From NCBI GenBank assembly GCA_937926545.1, contig CALAZW010000018.1, positions 1 through 64,000 on the forward strand: a stretch of DNA of 64,000 bases, written 5' to 3'. The notes below the pieces were generated by a model, which saw only the letters and a list, made by a program, of their open reading frames with translations, was not told the origin of the DNA and did no database searches. Each line of letters opens with the position of its first letter. Position 1 is the first letter of the stretch. Shown piece after piece: positions 52,532 to 60,175 of this stretch. The DNA comes from an uncultured Helcococcus sp. (GTDB lineage: Bacteria > Bacillota > Clostridia > Tissierellales > Peptoniphilaceae). The position numbers were made by a program, and so were the translations under genes.

Positions 52532-53629
52532 ATGAAATTAGGAATAGTAGGACTGCCAAATGTGGGTAAGTCTACACTTTTTAACGCAATAACGAAGGCA
52601 GGAGCAGAAGCTGCCAATTATCCCTTCTGTACTATAGAGCCAAATGTGGGCCTGGTTGAAGTACCTGATGTAAGGTTAAATAACTTAAGTGACATTAGTA
52701 ACTCAAAAAAAGTTATACCTGCCGCTATTGAATTTTATGACATAGCTGGCCTTGTTAGGGGAGCTTCCAAGGGTGAAGGTCTAGGAAATAAGTTCCTTGC
52801 CAATATACGTGAGTCAGAAGCTATAGTAGAGGTTTTAAGATGTTTTGAAGATGATAATATTACCCATGTAGATGGTTCAGTTGATCCTATAAGGGATATT
52901 GAGACCATTAACCTGGAATTAATTTTCTCAGACATGGAACTTATAGAAAGAGTTTTAGAAAGAACTAGAAAGCAAGCCAAGGGTAATAAGGCCCTAAATG
53001 CTGAAGTTGAACTATTGGAAAAAATATTGGAAGTTTTAAGTGAAGGCAAGTCTGCCAGAATCTTAGATCTTAATGAGGATGAAAAGAAAATGCTTAAATC
53101 CTACCAATTATTGAGTACCAAACCAATCATCTATGTGGCCAACGTGTCAGAAGAAGATGCCGCTAATGATGGAAAGGACAATCCTTATGTCCAAAAAATA
53201 AGAGATTTTGCCCAAGGGGAAAATGCCAAGGTAGTTGTTATAAGTGCTGCGATAGAAGAAGAAATTTCCCAATTGGAAGATGAAGAAAAACAAGACTATC
53301 TAGAAATGATGGGCCTTGATAACTCAGGTTTGGACAAGCTTATAGTTGCCAGCTATGATTTACTTGGTCTTATGAGCTTTATCACAACAGGTGAAATAGA
53401 AACCAGGGCCTGGACCATTAAGAAGGGTACCAAGGCTGTAGATGCTGCTGGTAAAATCCATACAGATATTTCTAGAGGATTTATCAGGGCTGAAATTGTT
53501 TCCTATGAAGATTTAATGGCTTCTGAAGGAAGCATGGTAAAGGCCAAGGAAAAGGGTCTTTTAAGGCTAGAGGGTAAGGAATACATTATGCAAGATGGGG
53601 ATATTGTCCACTTTAGATTTAATGTATAA
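52532..53629 (+). CDS. ychF: Redox-regulated ATPase YchF (Obg-like)
   Basis: The 365-residue product opens MKLGIVGLPNVGKSTLFNAI with the P-loop GLPNVGKS. It has the YPFCTIEPNVG motif, DIAGLVRGASKGEGLGNKFLANIRE, a coiled-coil insert and the C-terminal TGS-like domain (TIKKGTKAVDAAGKIHTDI). YchF binds ATP in place of GTP and associates with ribosomes. A GTG at 52520 would extend the protein by four residues, but it overlaps the AAGGTGAG site. Confidence 0.97.
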   Translation: MKLGIVGLPNVGKSTLFNAITKAGAEAANYPFCTIEPNVGLVEVPDVRLNNLSDISNSKKVIPAAIEFYDIAGLVRGASKGEGLGNKFLANIRESEAIVEVLRCFEDDNITHVDGSVDPIRDIETINLELIFSDMELIERVLERTRKQAKGNKALNAEVELLEKILEVLSEGKSARILDLNEDEKKMLKSYQLLSTKPIIYVANVSEEDAANDGKDNPYVQKIRDFAQGENAKVVVISAAIEEEISQLEDEEKQDYLEMMGLDNSGLDKLIVASYDLLGLMSFITTGEIETRAWTIKKGTKAVDAAGKIHTDISRGFIRAEIVSYEDLMASEGSMVKAKEKGLLRLEGKEYIMQDGDIVHFRFNV

Positions 53630-53641
53630 AAATAAATAGTT

Positions 53642-53670
53642 AAAAAAATAAGTCGCCAATGGCGACTTAT
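53642..53670 (-). terminator. Hairpin between ychF and the repeat protein
   Basis: ATAAGTCGCC and GGCGACTTAT form a perfect 10-bp stem with an AAT loop. TTTTTTT follows on the minus strand, so it mainly ends the minus-strand gene. Confidence 0.85.
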
Positions 53671-54557
53671 ACTATTTCTTGGGTATCTTTTACATCCTTA
53701 ATCTTAAAGAACTTAAGTTTTTTTCCCTCTAACTTGTAATTTAATTTATCCAGTTCTTTTTCATCATAGACCAGCTTAATGCCAATCTTGTCTCCTACCC
53801 TATAACTTTCTTTTTTCCCCTTGTCTATTTGAAAACTAAAGACCTTTCTTAATTCCTTAGGTAGCTTGTTTTTTATCTTTAATTTTATCTTAGGACTTTT
53901 TCCCTCAAATTCCATGGCCATATTCTTAAAAAGATCATCTGTATTTAAAACCTTTTTCTCTTTTAGACCCACTACCAAGTACTCCTTGCTGTCTTGGCTG
54001 ATAATAATTCCCCTTCTATCCAAGTCCTTCTTATCATAAACCAGCTTAAGCTCAATCTTATCTCCATTTTTCAAGTCTTCTTTTTTACTGACTTCTATCT
54101 TATAGTCAAATTCTTCCTTATTCTCATCACTTAAGTCCAAGGTCCCCTGGTCCTCATAGCCTATAAAGTTAAGCTGGATTTTTTCAAATAAATCTAGACT
54201 TCTAGGTTCGTCCAGGCCACTGGCCTCTAAACTTAAAATATTAGATTTTACATTTATCTTGGCCTTTTTAGCCAGGTCATCATCATAGCTAAAGATCACC
54301 TCAACCATGTCTCCATTTTTTAACTCCTGGTCTTGCCCATGTACTTCATAGCCTATACTATCAAAGAATTTTTTCTTGTCTTCAGACTTGCTGGCTATTT
54401 TTTCCTCATCTTTTTCGACTTCCACATATCCCAGTCCATTATAGCCCTTGATTTTCAGCTGGTAATAGTCTGAAAAATCAAGGTCCTCTCCCCTATTTAT
54501 AAATATTAAAATTAAAATTGCCAATAATAATAAAATTAGATTTCTTTTTTTCTTCAT
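53667..54557 (-). CDS. Uncharacterised membrane-anchored three-repeat protein
   Basis: I cannot name this 296-residue protein. An N-terminal membrane helix (MKKKRNLILLLLAILILIFI) leaves the rest outside the cell. The outer part is about three degenerate repeats of 80-90 residues, each with a GY/G aromatic-glycine start and the phrase L-K-N-G-D-x-[VI]-E-[LV]-x-[YF]-[DS]-Y-like (LKNGDMVEVIFSYDDD, LKNGDKIELKLVYDKK, YRVGDKIGIKLVYDEK). Such repeats occur in envelope proteins of Firmicutes such as those with TcaA-like architecture. ATG at 54557 follows GGGGGATAGA; the codon at 54569 is less well placed. Confidence 0.7.
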   Translation of the reverse strand: MKKKRNLILLLLAILILIFINRGEDLDFSDYYQLKIKGYNGLGYVEVEKDEEKIASKSEDKKKFFDSIGYEVHGQDQELKNGDMVEVIFSYDDDLAKKAKINVKSNILSLEASGLDEPRSLDLFEKIQLNFIGYEDQGTLDLSDENKEEFDYKIEVSKKEDLKNGDKIELKLVYDKKDLDRRGIIISQDSKEYLVVGLKEKKVLNTDDLFKNMAMEFEGKSPKIKLKIKNKLPKELRKVFSFQIDKGKKESYRVGDKIGIKLVYDEKELDKLNYKLEGKKLKFFKIKDVKDTQEIV

Positions 54558-54613
54558 TCTATCCCCCATTATATTTATTGTACCATAAGGGTCTTATTTT
54601 TTTCTCTTAAATA

Positions 54614-54636
54614 TAAAAAGCTGCCCTCAGACAGCT
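54614..54636 (-). terminator. Terminator of the lipoprotein gene
   Basis: On the minus strand AGCTGTC and GGCAGCT pair (one wobble) around TGAG and are followed by TTTTTATA. Confidence 0.8.
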
Positions 54637-54641
54637 CTTCT

Positions 54642-56543
54642 TTATTCGTTTTCTACATATTCGTTTATCAAATCAAAGTCCCCAGTTAAACCATTGAAGT
54701 TTAATTCGTAAACCTTTTTCTTGTGGACCTCTCCCAAAAGAATATTTCCCATCTTCCATTCCTTGGCCAAGAGCTTGTCTTCCTCCAATTGGATATTTAC
54801 ATTATCTTTAGGAAGCTTGACCCTATAAATTTTCCCATCTTTTAGGGTATAAACATAGGCTTTTTCTGACCACCTGGTGTAGTTGGAAGTATTAACTACT
54901 ATAAGTCCATAGGTCCTATCCTTTTGTTGGGCCTGGTAGAAGCTTATATCCTCTATTCCCTGACTTATGGTTTCATATAGGTTTAGATGTTCTTCTTCCT
55001 TTAGGTAAATATTAGTTTTACCATCTACCTGGCTTATAACCAAGGTTTCCATCTGACCATCCAAATCGTAATCAAAGGTCTTATTAAAGATGATTTCTTC
55101 ATCCAAATTAAAGTCTATGATCTGATCGCCTTCAAATTCCATATAGGTAGTTTTCTCCTTGGAATCTTTTTCCAACCTTCTTTTTTCCCTGGCCTTATCC
55201 TCTTCTTTTTTAGTCTTTTCAACTTGGCCCAAGCCTTCTTTTATCTTGTTTAGGCTAGAAATAAAAGGATTGTCCAAACTGGTCTTGTCCTCTCCAAGCT
55301 TTTCTTCTACTAGAAGATAGTCCTTGTCCAAGGCTTTGATTTCAGTCAAAAGTAGGAGTTCCAAATTAATTTCTTCCTCTTCTTCTTTTTTCATCTCTTT
55401 TTTCAATCTGGCAAAAAGCTTGTCCATAAACTTTTCATAGTCTACAAATTCATAGGCTAGATTTAACTTAAATTTTTCACCATCCTTACTTAGGCTTAAA
55501 TTCTTAAAGTTCAACCTGTCATCAAAGTCTATATAAGATTCAAGTTTTAAGTCTTCTATGGTTAACTCTTTTAAGGAAGCTATAAAATCCCTATAGTTTT
55601 TAGAGGCTTCTTTTTCCAGTCCTTCCACCTTAACTATCAGGTCTGGTTTTCCTATTTTTTCATTCTTAGGTTGGTCTTTTAATATATAGTTATAATAGTC
55701 CAATCTATCCATGGTCAAGACTTCAGTTAATTCACTTCTACAGTCATTTACCAAGTTTTCCCTGTCCTCTACTGCTAGACCTGACTTGTCTATTAATATA
55801 TTTGTTCCCTCCAGATTTATAACCATGTAGTTAATACTAGTAAGATCATAGTCCTTATTCAAGTTATTGCCCAAGGGAATTTCAGCCAAGGACTTGATAA
55901 ATAAAGACTTATTTTTTATCAGGCGGTGGAAATCTTTTTTCATATAGTAGTCGGATAAAACCTCTATCCTATCTTCGCTTATATGATAATTTTCCAACTT
56001 ATAGTCAGCAAGGATTTTTTCCAATCTTATGGCCAAACCATAATCTCTTGCCTCTTCATCTACTATTTTCTCAAAGTTTCCAGCCTCCAGGTCATATCTT
56101 TCTTTAATTTCATCCACCTGGTCCTGGTTGATCTTGTTTATAAGGTAATTAAAGATTAGATAGGTGTCGTCCTTCTGGTAGGTTTCCAACCTATAGGACT
56201 TTAGTCCTTCTTCATAGTCTATCCTTATATTGCCACTTTCATCTATAGCCTCATCTATAATATTCTTATCTTCATCTATCAACCTGTCCACTATGTTTTC
56301 ATTATAAAACTTAAGTATAGCTCCATCTTCTGAATAAGAGTAGCTTAAAAACAGGTCCTTTTTCCTATAGTCCAGTCCTTCTATATTTTCAAAAAGGTCC
56401 AACTCTGTGTTTTGACCAAGGCTTATCTCTTCAAATTTGTTTTCTATTAGATAGGCCTCTAAATTATTCTTGGTTAATTTATTGGAACAACCGGTCATTA
56501 TTAAAAGTGATAAGAGGGCCAATATATAAATTCTTTTTTTCAT
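54642..56543 (-). CDS. Uncharacterised lipoprotein
   Basis: This 633-residue protein has a lipoprotein signal (MKKRIYILALLSLLIMTGC, lipobox Cys19). The mature protein is very rich in Lys, Glu, Asp and Leu, with a strongly charged coiled-coil stretch near residue 460 (KTKKEEDKAREKRRLEKDSKE). A C-terminal domain containing FDYDLDGQMETLVIS resembles the Ca-binding/FG-GAP type strand found in lipoproteins. I know no family for the rest. It lies 44 bases downstream of a Nudix gene on the same strand and ahead of the three-repeat membrane protein, from which a terminator separates it. Confidence 0.75.
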   Translation of the reverse strand: MKKRIYILALLSLLIMTGCSNKLTKNNLEAYLIENKFEEISLGQNTELDLFENIEGLDYRKKDLFLSYSYSEDGAILKFYNENIVDRLIDEDKNIIDEAIDESGNIRIDYEEGLKSYRLETYQKDDTYLIFNYLINKINQDQVDEIKERYDLEAGNFEKIVDEEARDYGLAIRLEKILADYKLENYHISEDRIEVLSDYYMKKDFHRLIKNKSLFIKSLAEIPLGNNLNKDYDLTSINYMVINLEGTNILIDKSGLAVEDRENLVNDCRSELTEVLTMDRLDYYNYILKDQPKNEKIGKPDLIVKVEGLEKEASKNYRDFIASLKELTIEDLKLESYIDFDDRLNFKNLSLSKDGEKFKLNLAYEFVDYEKFMDKLFARLKKEMKKEEEEEINLELLLLTEIKALDKDYLLVEEKLGEDKTSLDNPFISSLNKIKEGLGQVEKTKKEEDKAREKRRLEKDSKEKTTYMEFEGDQIIDFNLDEEIIFNKTFDYDLDGQMETLVISQVDGKTNIYLKEEEHLNLYETISQGIEDISFYQAQQKDRTYGLIVVNTSNYTRWSEKAYVYTLKDGKIYRVKLPKDNVNIQLEEDKLLAKEWKMGNILLGEVHKKKVYELNFNGLTGDFDLINEYVENE

Positions 56544-56587
56544 AGTATTCTCCTTGTAATTATGCTAATTATAACACATGGATAGGC

Positions 56588-57037
56588 TTATTTAAAAAGT
56601 CTTTTAATATTTTGATCCTCCACTATATACTGGAATTCATTTATTTGGTCATCATCAAAGGCCTCCAACATATCATAGAAATCAACTACCAGGTCATATT
56701 GGTCCAGGTCCCTTCTTCTAACCCAACGATTCTCACCTTCCTCTGAGGATCTTAGCTCACCTGAAAATTCATCTGTTTTAAAAAGAATAACTATATAACG
56801 CATGCCCTGGTAGGGAAATTGTTTTAGCCCACACAGGCGGGGATTTCTTATATCCAAGCCTGTTTCTTCCTTTACCTCTCTTATAACCGAGTCTACAAAA
56901 GACTCTCCTTCTTCCACATGGCCTCCTGGAAAGGCATGTCCCTGCCAATCCTTCTTTAGCCTATTTTGTAAAAGGAGTTTATCTCCATCATAAATCATAC
57001 ATAGATTTGTTAGTATTACTCTTTCACTTCTATCCAT
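56588..57037 (-). CDS. MutT-type NUDIX hydrolase
   Basis: This 149-residue single-domain protein has an intact Nudix box, GGHVEEGESFVDSVIREVKEE, near residues 38-58 with all catalytic glutamates. The N-terminus VILTNLCMIYDGDKLLLQNR resembles 8-oxo-dGTP diphosphatases. Substrate is not proven. It lies 9 bases after the MATE gene and is likely part of the MarR-MATE transcript. Confidence 0.9.
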   Translation of the reverse strand: MDRSERVILTNLCMIYDGDKLLLQNRLKKDWQGHAFPGGHVEEGESFVDSVIREVKEETGLDIRNPRLCGLKQFPYQGMRYIVILFKTDEFSGELRSSEEGENRWVRRRDLDQYDLVVDFYDMLEAFDDDQINEFQYIVEDQNIKRLFK

Positions 57038-57046
57038 CTTATCCTC

Positions 57047-58429
57047 CTAGGCTCCCACCTGGTCCATTTCTTCCAACTGACCCAGGTCCTCTATAGTTGA
57101 CTTAAACCTATTCTTAAACATAAGTCCAGTCACACTGGCTGCTATAAGATCAGAAATAGCTTCAGCTAAAAATACAGCCATCAATTGGTTGGACATTATC
57201 CTTGGAAGGATATAAATCAAGGGTATTAAAAGAAATACCTTTCTTAAAAGGGCTAAAAACAAGGATGTTTTAGCATTGCCCATAGCTATAAAGGTCTGTT
57301 GACAGGCCACTTGTATACCTAGGGCAAAGGATCCTGCCATATAGATTCTCAAGCCGTACTTGGCTATTTCTATTATTTGACCATCTGATGTAAAGCCCCT
57401 GGCAAATAGGCCTGGAAAGGCCATTATAAATAGCCAAAAAATTGTACTATAGGTAAGGCAGGCTATAAATAAAAGTCTAAAGGTCTCTGCCATTCTTTTC
57501 TCGTTTTTTGCCCCATAATTATAGCTCATAATAGGTTGGGCCCCCTGGGTTAAACCTGATAGGGGTAAAAAAACAAACTGCATGACTGAGGAAAGAATGG
57601 TCATGGCTCCAACTGCTGCATCCCCTCCAAATCTTTGTAGGTTAGCATTAAAGGCAACTATTATTAAACTTTCTGTAAATTGCATAATAAAAGGTGATAG
57701 GCCCAAAAGTATTATGGACTTAACTAAAGGGGCCTCCAAGGTCATATTGACTTTTTTTATCTTAAGATTGCTCTTATCTCCCCTTAAAAACCTTACTACC
57801 AAATAGGCTGATAGGCCTTGGGAAAGGATGGTTGCTAGGGCAGCCCCCTTTACTCCCATCTTAAGACCATAAATAAAGATTGGATCTAGGACTATATTGG
57901 TAAGAGCTCCTATTAAAACTGTAAACATGCTGGCCTTTACAAAGCCTTGGGAGCTTATAAAGGGATTTAGCCCTAGGGATAGTTGAACAAAGATAATTCC
58001 CAGGCTATATATGCCCATATAGTCCATGGCATAACCTATAGTCTCTGAACTGGCTCCAAAAACCATCAAAAGGCTTCTACTAAAGTAAAGGAAAAAGCCT
58101 GTAAGAACCAGGGAGATTATAAGTAGAAGATAAAGGGAGTTTCCCAATATTTTCTCAGCTCCATCATAGTCATCTTCGCCCATTTTTATAGAGGCTCTAG
58201 GAGCCCCTCCCATACCTATTAAAACTGCAAAGGCTGAAATAATTATAAGAAGAGGGGTAGTAAGACCTACTCCCGTTAAAGCAAGACCTCCCACTTCTTC
58301 CATGTGGCCAATAAACATCCTGTCCACCATACTGTAAATCAAGGTTACCAATTGTCCTAGGATGGCTGGTATGGACATGCTAATCAGCAGGTCCTTTACA
58401 TTTCCATCTCTTAATTTATTTTCTTTCAT
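57047..58429 (-). CDS. MATE family efflux transporter
   Basis: This 460-residue protein has twelve membrane helices in two repeats: SIPAILGQLVTLIYSMVDRMFIGH at the start and SPFIMQFTESLIIVAFNANL opening the second half. It resembles the DinF/NorM group of multidrug or metabolite exporters using Na+ or H+ gradients; substrates unknown. It overlaps the MarR gene upstream by 4 bases and is therefore probably under the same control. Confidence 0.93.
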   Translation of the reverse strand: MKENKLRDGNVKDLLISMSIPAILGQLVTLIYSMVDRMFIGHMEEVGGLALTGVGLTTPLLIIISAFAVLIGMGGAPRASIKMGEDDYDGAEKILGNSLYLLLIISLVLTGFFLYFSRSLLMVFGASSETIGYAMDYMGIYSLGIIFVQLSLGLNPFISSQGFVKASMFTVLIGALTNIVLDPIFIYGLKMGVKGAALATILSQGLSAYLVVRFLRGDKSNLKIKKVNMTLEAPLVKSIILLGLSPFIMQFTESLIIVAFNANLQRFGGDAAVGAMTILSSVMQFVFLPLSGLTQGAQPIMSYNYGAKNEKRMAETFRLLFIACLTYSTIFWLFIMAFPGLFARGFTSDGQIIEIAKYGLRIYMAGSFALGIQVACQQTFIAMGNAKTSLFLALLRKVFLLIPLIYILPRIMSNQLMAVFLAEAISDLIAASVTGLMFKNRFKSTIEDLGQLEEMDQVGA

Positions 58430-58866
58430 TCTATCCTCCCCACATTATCCATCATAATAAGACTTATCCTATTAAAGTTAAGCAGATCTTCATAGCTTAA
58501 ATCCTTAATTAGATTGTCTATAAATTCATCGTTGTATTTTTTTATCTCTTGGATTTGTCTACTGGAAAAATCCTCAATGGTCAAAAGATTGACCCTTTTA
58601 TCCTTTTTGCTTTGGCTTACCTTAATAATTTTCTTGTCTTCCAGCTCATTTACAGCCTTGGATATAAGGCCCTTGGATACCCCTCGGTATTGGCCAATCA
58701 TAGTGGCTGTAACATCCTGGTTTCTATTGTTTATTAAAAAAGTCAGCACATCCAACTGGGCTGGACTAAAATTATAAGCTTCCAAGTTGACTTCCATATA
58801 GATTTTATATTTTTTTATTATTTGATAATACATATAAAATATATTAGCTTTTTCCTTGTTTTCCAT
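58426..58866 (-). CDS. MarR family transcriptional regulator
   Basis: The 146-residue winged-helix protein has LDVLTFLINNRNQDVTATMIGQYRGVSKGLISKAVNELEDKKII with the recognition helix, then the wing QSKKDKRVNLLTIEDF. Flanking helices provide dimerisation. It sits in front of and overlaps the MATE gene, so it probably represses its own operon through the two repeats at 58879-58933. The ligand is unknown. Confidence 0.92.
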   Translation of the reverse strand: MENKEKANIFYMYYQIIKKYKIYMEVNLEAYNFSPAQLDVLTFLINNRNQDVTATMIGQYRGVSKGLISKAVNELEDKKIIKVSQSKKDKRVNLLTIEDFSSRQIQEIKKYNDEFIDNLIKDLSYEDLLNFNRISLIMMDNVGRIE

Positions 58867-58878
58867 GTCTCCTCCATT

Positions 58879-58933
58879 AGTTTACTTTTGAACAATATTA
58901 AGATTATAGGCCCAACTAGTTCAAAAGTCAACT
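58879..58933. promoter_or_regulatory. MarR promoter with paired inverted operator boxes
   Basis: On the minus strand TTGACT (58926-58931), 17-base spacer and TATAAT (58903-58908) form the marR promoter. A 15-bp box AGTTTACTTTTGAAC (58879-58893) just after the start and its inverted copy GTTCAAAAGTCAACT (58919-58933) over the -35 differ by one base. Each is itself partly symmetric (AGTT...AACT). This is a strong candidate for MarR autoregulation. Confidence 0.7.
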
Positions 58934-58985
58934 ATTTATCCTGGTTTTTATGCTATAATAAAACTGAAGCTAGAAGGGAGATTTT

Positions 58986-59957
58986 ATGAATAATAAAAAT
59001 TTAAATGATATAAATGACAAGGATTTAGACCTTGGTCAAGGCCTTGATAATAATGACTCTGAGAGAGATATCTTGGAAGAAGAAAGATCCTTTAAAGAAG
59101 AGAGAAAAAAAGATATTACCCAGGTTGGCCTTATCCAACTTTTGTATATTTTAAGTCTTAATGTAATCACAAGCTTGGTGGCAGGTCTTAGTGAAGATAT
59201 GGGAGTTAGGATGATTGGCGGAACCTTCTTTTCCATCATCATAGCCCTAATAGTATTTAAGAAACCATCCTTTGGCCAAATGGTAAGTGATAAAAAAAAG
59301 CAGGCCAGCCTAAAAGATATTCTTTATTTCTTTGGTCTGGGCCTAATCTTTAATATGTTTATGGGCCTTATAATAAATTTACTAGTTAAGGTTTTAAATC
59401 TGGATATTACAAATATAACTGAATTGATCCAGGCAGAGGTATCTACTACCACCTACCTTTATGTGATCTTAATAGGTCCCTTTATAGAAGAACTTCTTTA
59501 TAGGGGAATGATCTTGCAAAGGCTAAGAAAATATGGAAATTTTACAGCCATCTTCTTTAGCTCACTATTTTTTGGACTTATGCACCAAAACCTGGTCCAA
59601 TCCTTTAGTGTTCTAGGTATAGCCATGGTCTTGGGTTATGTGGCAACCTTCTATTCCTTTAAGGCTGCTCTTTTAGTCCATATACTTAATAATTTATTTG
59701 TTATGCTGGTATCATCACTTGCAGATTACCAAATAGCCTACTATATTTTGTCAATAATAGTGTTAGTTATAGCCCTTTATTCCTTATATAGGTTTTTTGG
59801 TAAAAACAACAGACAAGCAATTAAAGAAAAACTTTACCTTAGTCCAAAAGACAAGTCCAATATAAAGGCTATCCTTACCAATTGGACCATCATCTTGGTA
59901 ATAATAGTCCACGTGGCAGTCATGATTCTATCGGAACTTGTCCTAACAGGTATTTAA
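58986..59957 (+). CDS. CPBP family intramembrane metalloprotease
   Basis: The 323-residue protein has an acidic cytoplasmic N-terminus (about 1-45, rich in Asp, Glu and Lys) and about eight membrane helices. The catalytic motif is GPFIEELLYRGMILQRL, and the second motif SSLFFGLMHQN provides the His. Members of the CAAX/Abi group process membrane-bound substrates; several are linked to bacteriocin immunity or stress. It is divergent from marR; its TATAAT at 58954-58959 is preceded by TGC, an extended -10. Confidence 0.9.
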   Translation: MNNKNLNDINDKDLDLGQGLDNNDSERDILEEERSFKEERKKDITQVGLIQLLYILSLNVITSLVAGLSEDMGVRMIGGTFFSIIIALIVFKKPSFGQMVSDKKKQASLKDILYFFGLGLIFNMFMGLIINLLVKVLNLDITNITELIQAEVSTTTYLYVILIGPFIEELLYRGMILQRLRKYGNFTAIFFSSLFFGLMHQNLVQSFSVLGIAMVLGYVATFYSFKAALLVHILNNLFVMLVSSLADYQIAYYILSIIVLVIALYSLYRFFGKNNRQAIKEKLYLSPKDKSNIKAILTNWTIILVIIVHVAVMILSELVLTGI

Positions 59958-59980
59958 TAAGCCCTAGGGCTTATTTTTTT
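59956..59980. terminator. Terminator shared by CPBP gene and the small NPATG gene
   Basis: AATAAGCCC and GGGCTTATT form a near-perfect palindrome followed on the plus strand by TTTTTTT. It overlaps both stop codons (59957 and 59971-59973). Confidence 0.85.
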
Positions 59981-60117
59981 GATCTTTTTATCAGGCTAAT
60001 AGATATGAATAAAACTATGGCTACAGCTATTATTCCCCCGTAGATTACAGTTTTCATATCATCTCCTGTGGCAGGATTTACAGCCAAGGTTCCCATGGCA
60101 TTTAATATTTTTAACAT
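59971..60117 (-). CDS. 48-residue protein with NPATG sorting-like tail
   Basis: The gene lies on the minus strand with AAGGAGGA 7 bases before its ATG. The sequence is MLKILNAMGTLAV, NPATGDD, a hydrophobic helix (about residues 24-43) and KRSKK at the end. That is the layout of a sortase sorting signal (motif, membrane helix, positive tail); NPxTG is close to class B sortase motifs. The N-terminal 13 residues are too short for a normal signal peptide. It follows the M3 peptidase terminator. I recall similarly short sortase-B-tail proteins in clostridia but cannot verify a family here. Confidence 0.7.
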   Translation of the reverse strand: MLKILNAMGTLAVNPATGDDMKTVIYGGIIAVAIVLFISISLIKRSKK

Positions 60118-60144
60118 AGCTTCCTCCTTATTCTTATTTTAACA

Positions 60145-60170
60145 TAAAAAAAGAGTAGACCAGCTACTCT
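60145..60170 (-). terminator. Terminator of the M3 peptidase gene
   Basis: AGAGTAG and CTACTCT pair (60152-60170) around a CTGGT loop and are followed by TTTTTT on the minus strand. Confidence 0.88.
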
Positions 60171-60175
60171 CTTCT

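Noticed and set aside
29642..53670. Shared AGTCGCC/GGCGACT arms in two distant hairpins (29642-29665 and 53648-53670)
   Set aside because: Both are explained as terminators; arm order and loop differ, and two copies are too few for a repeat family.
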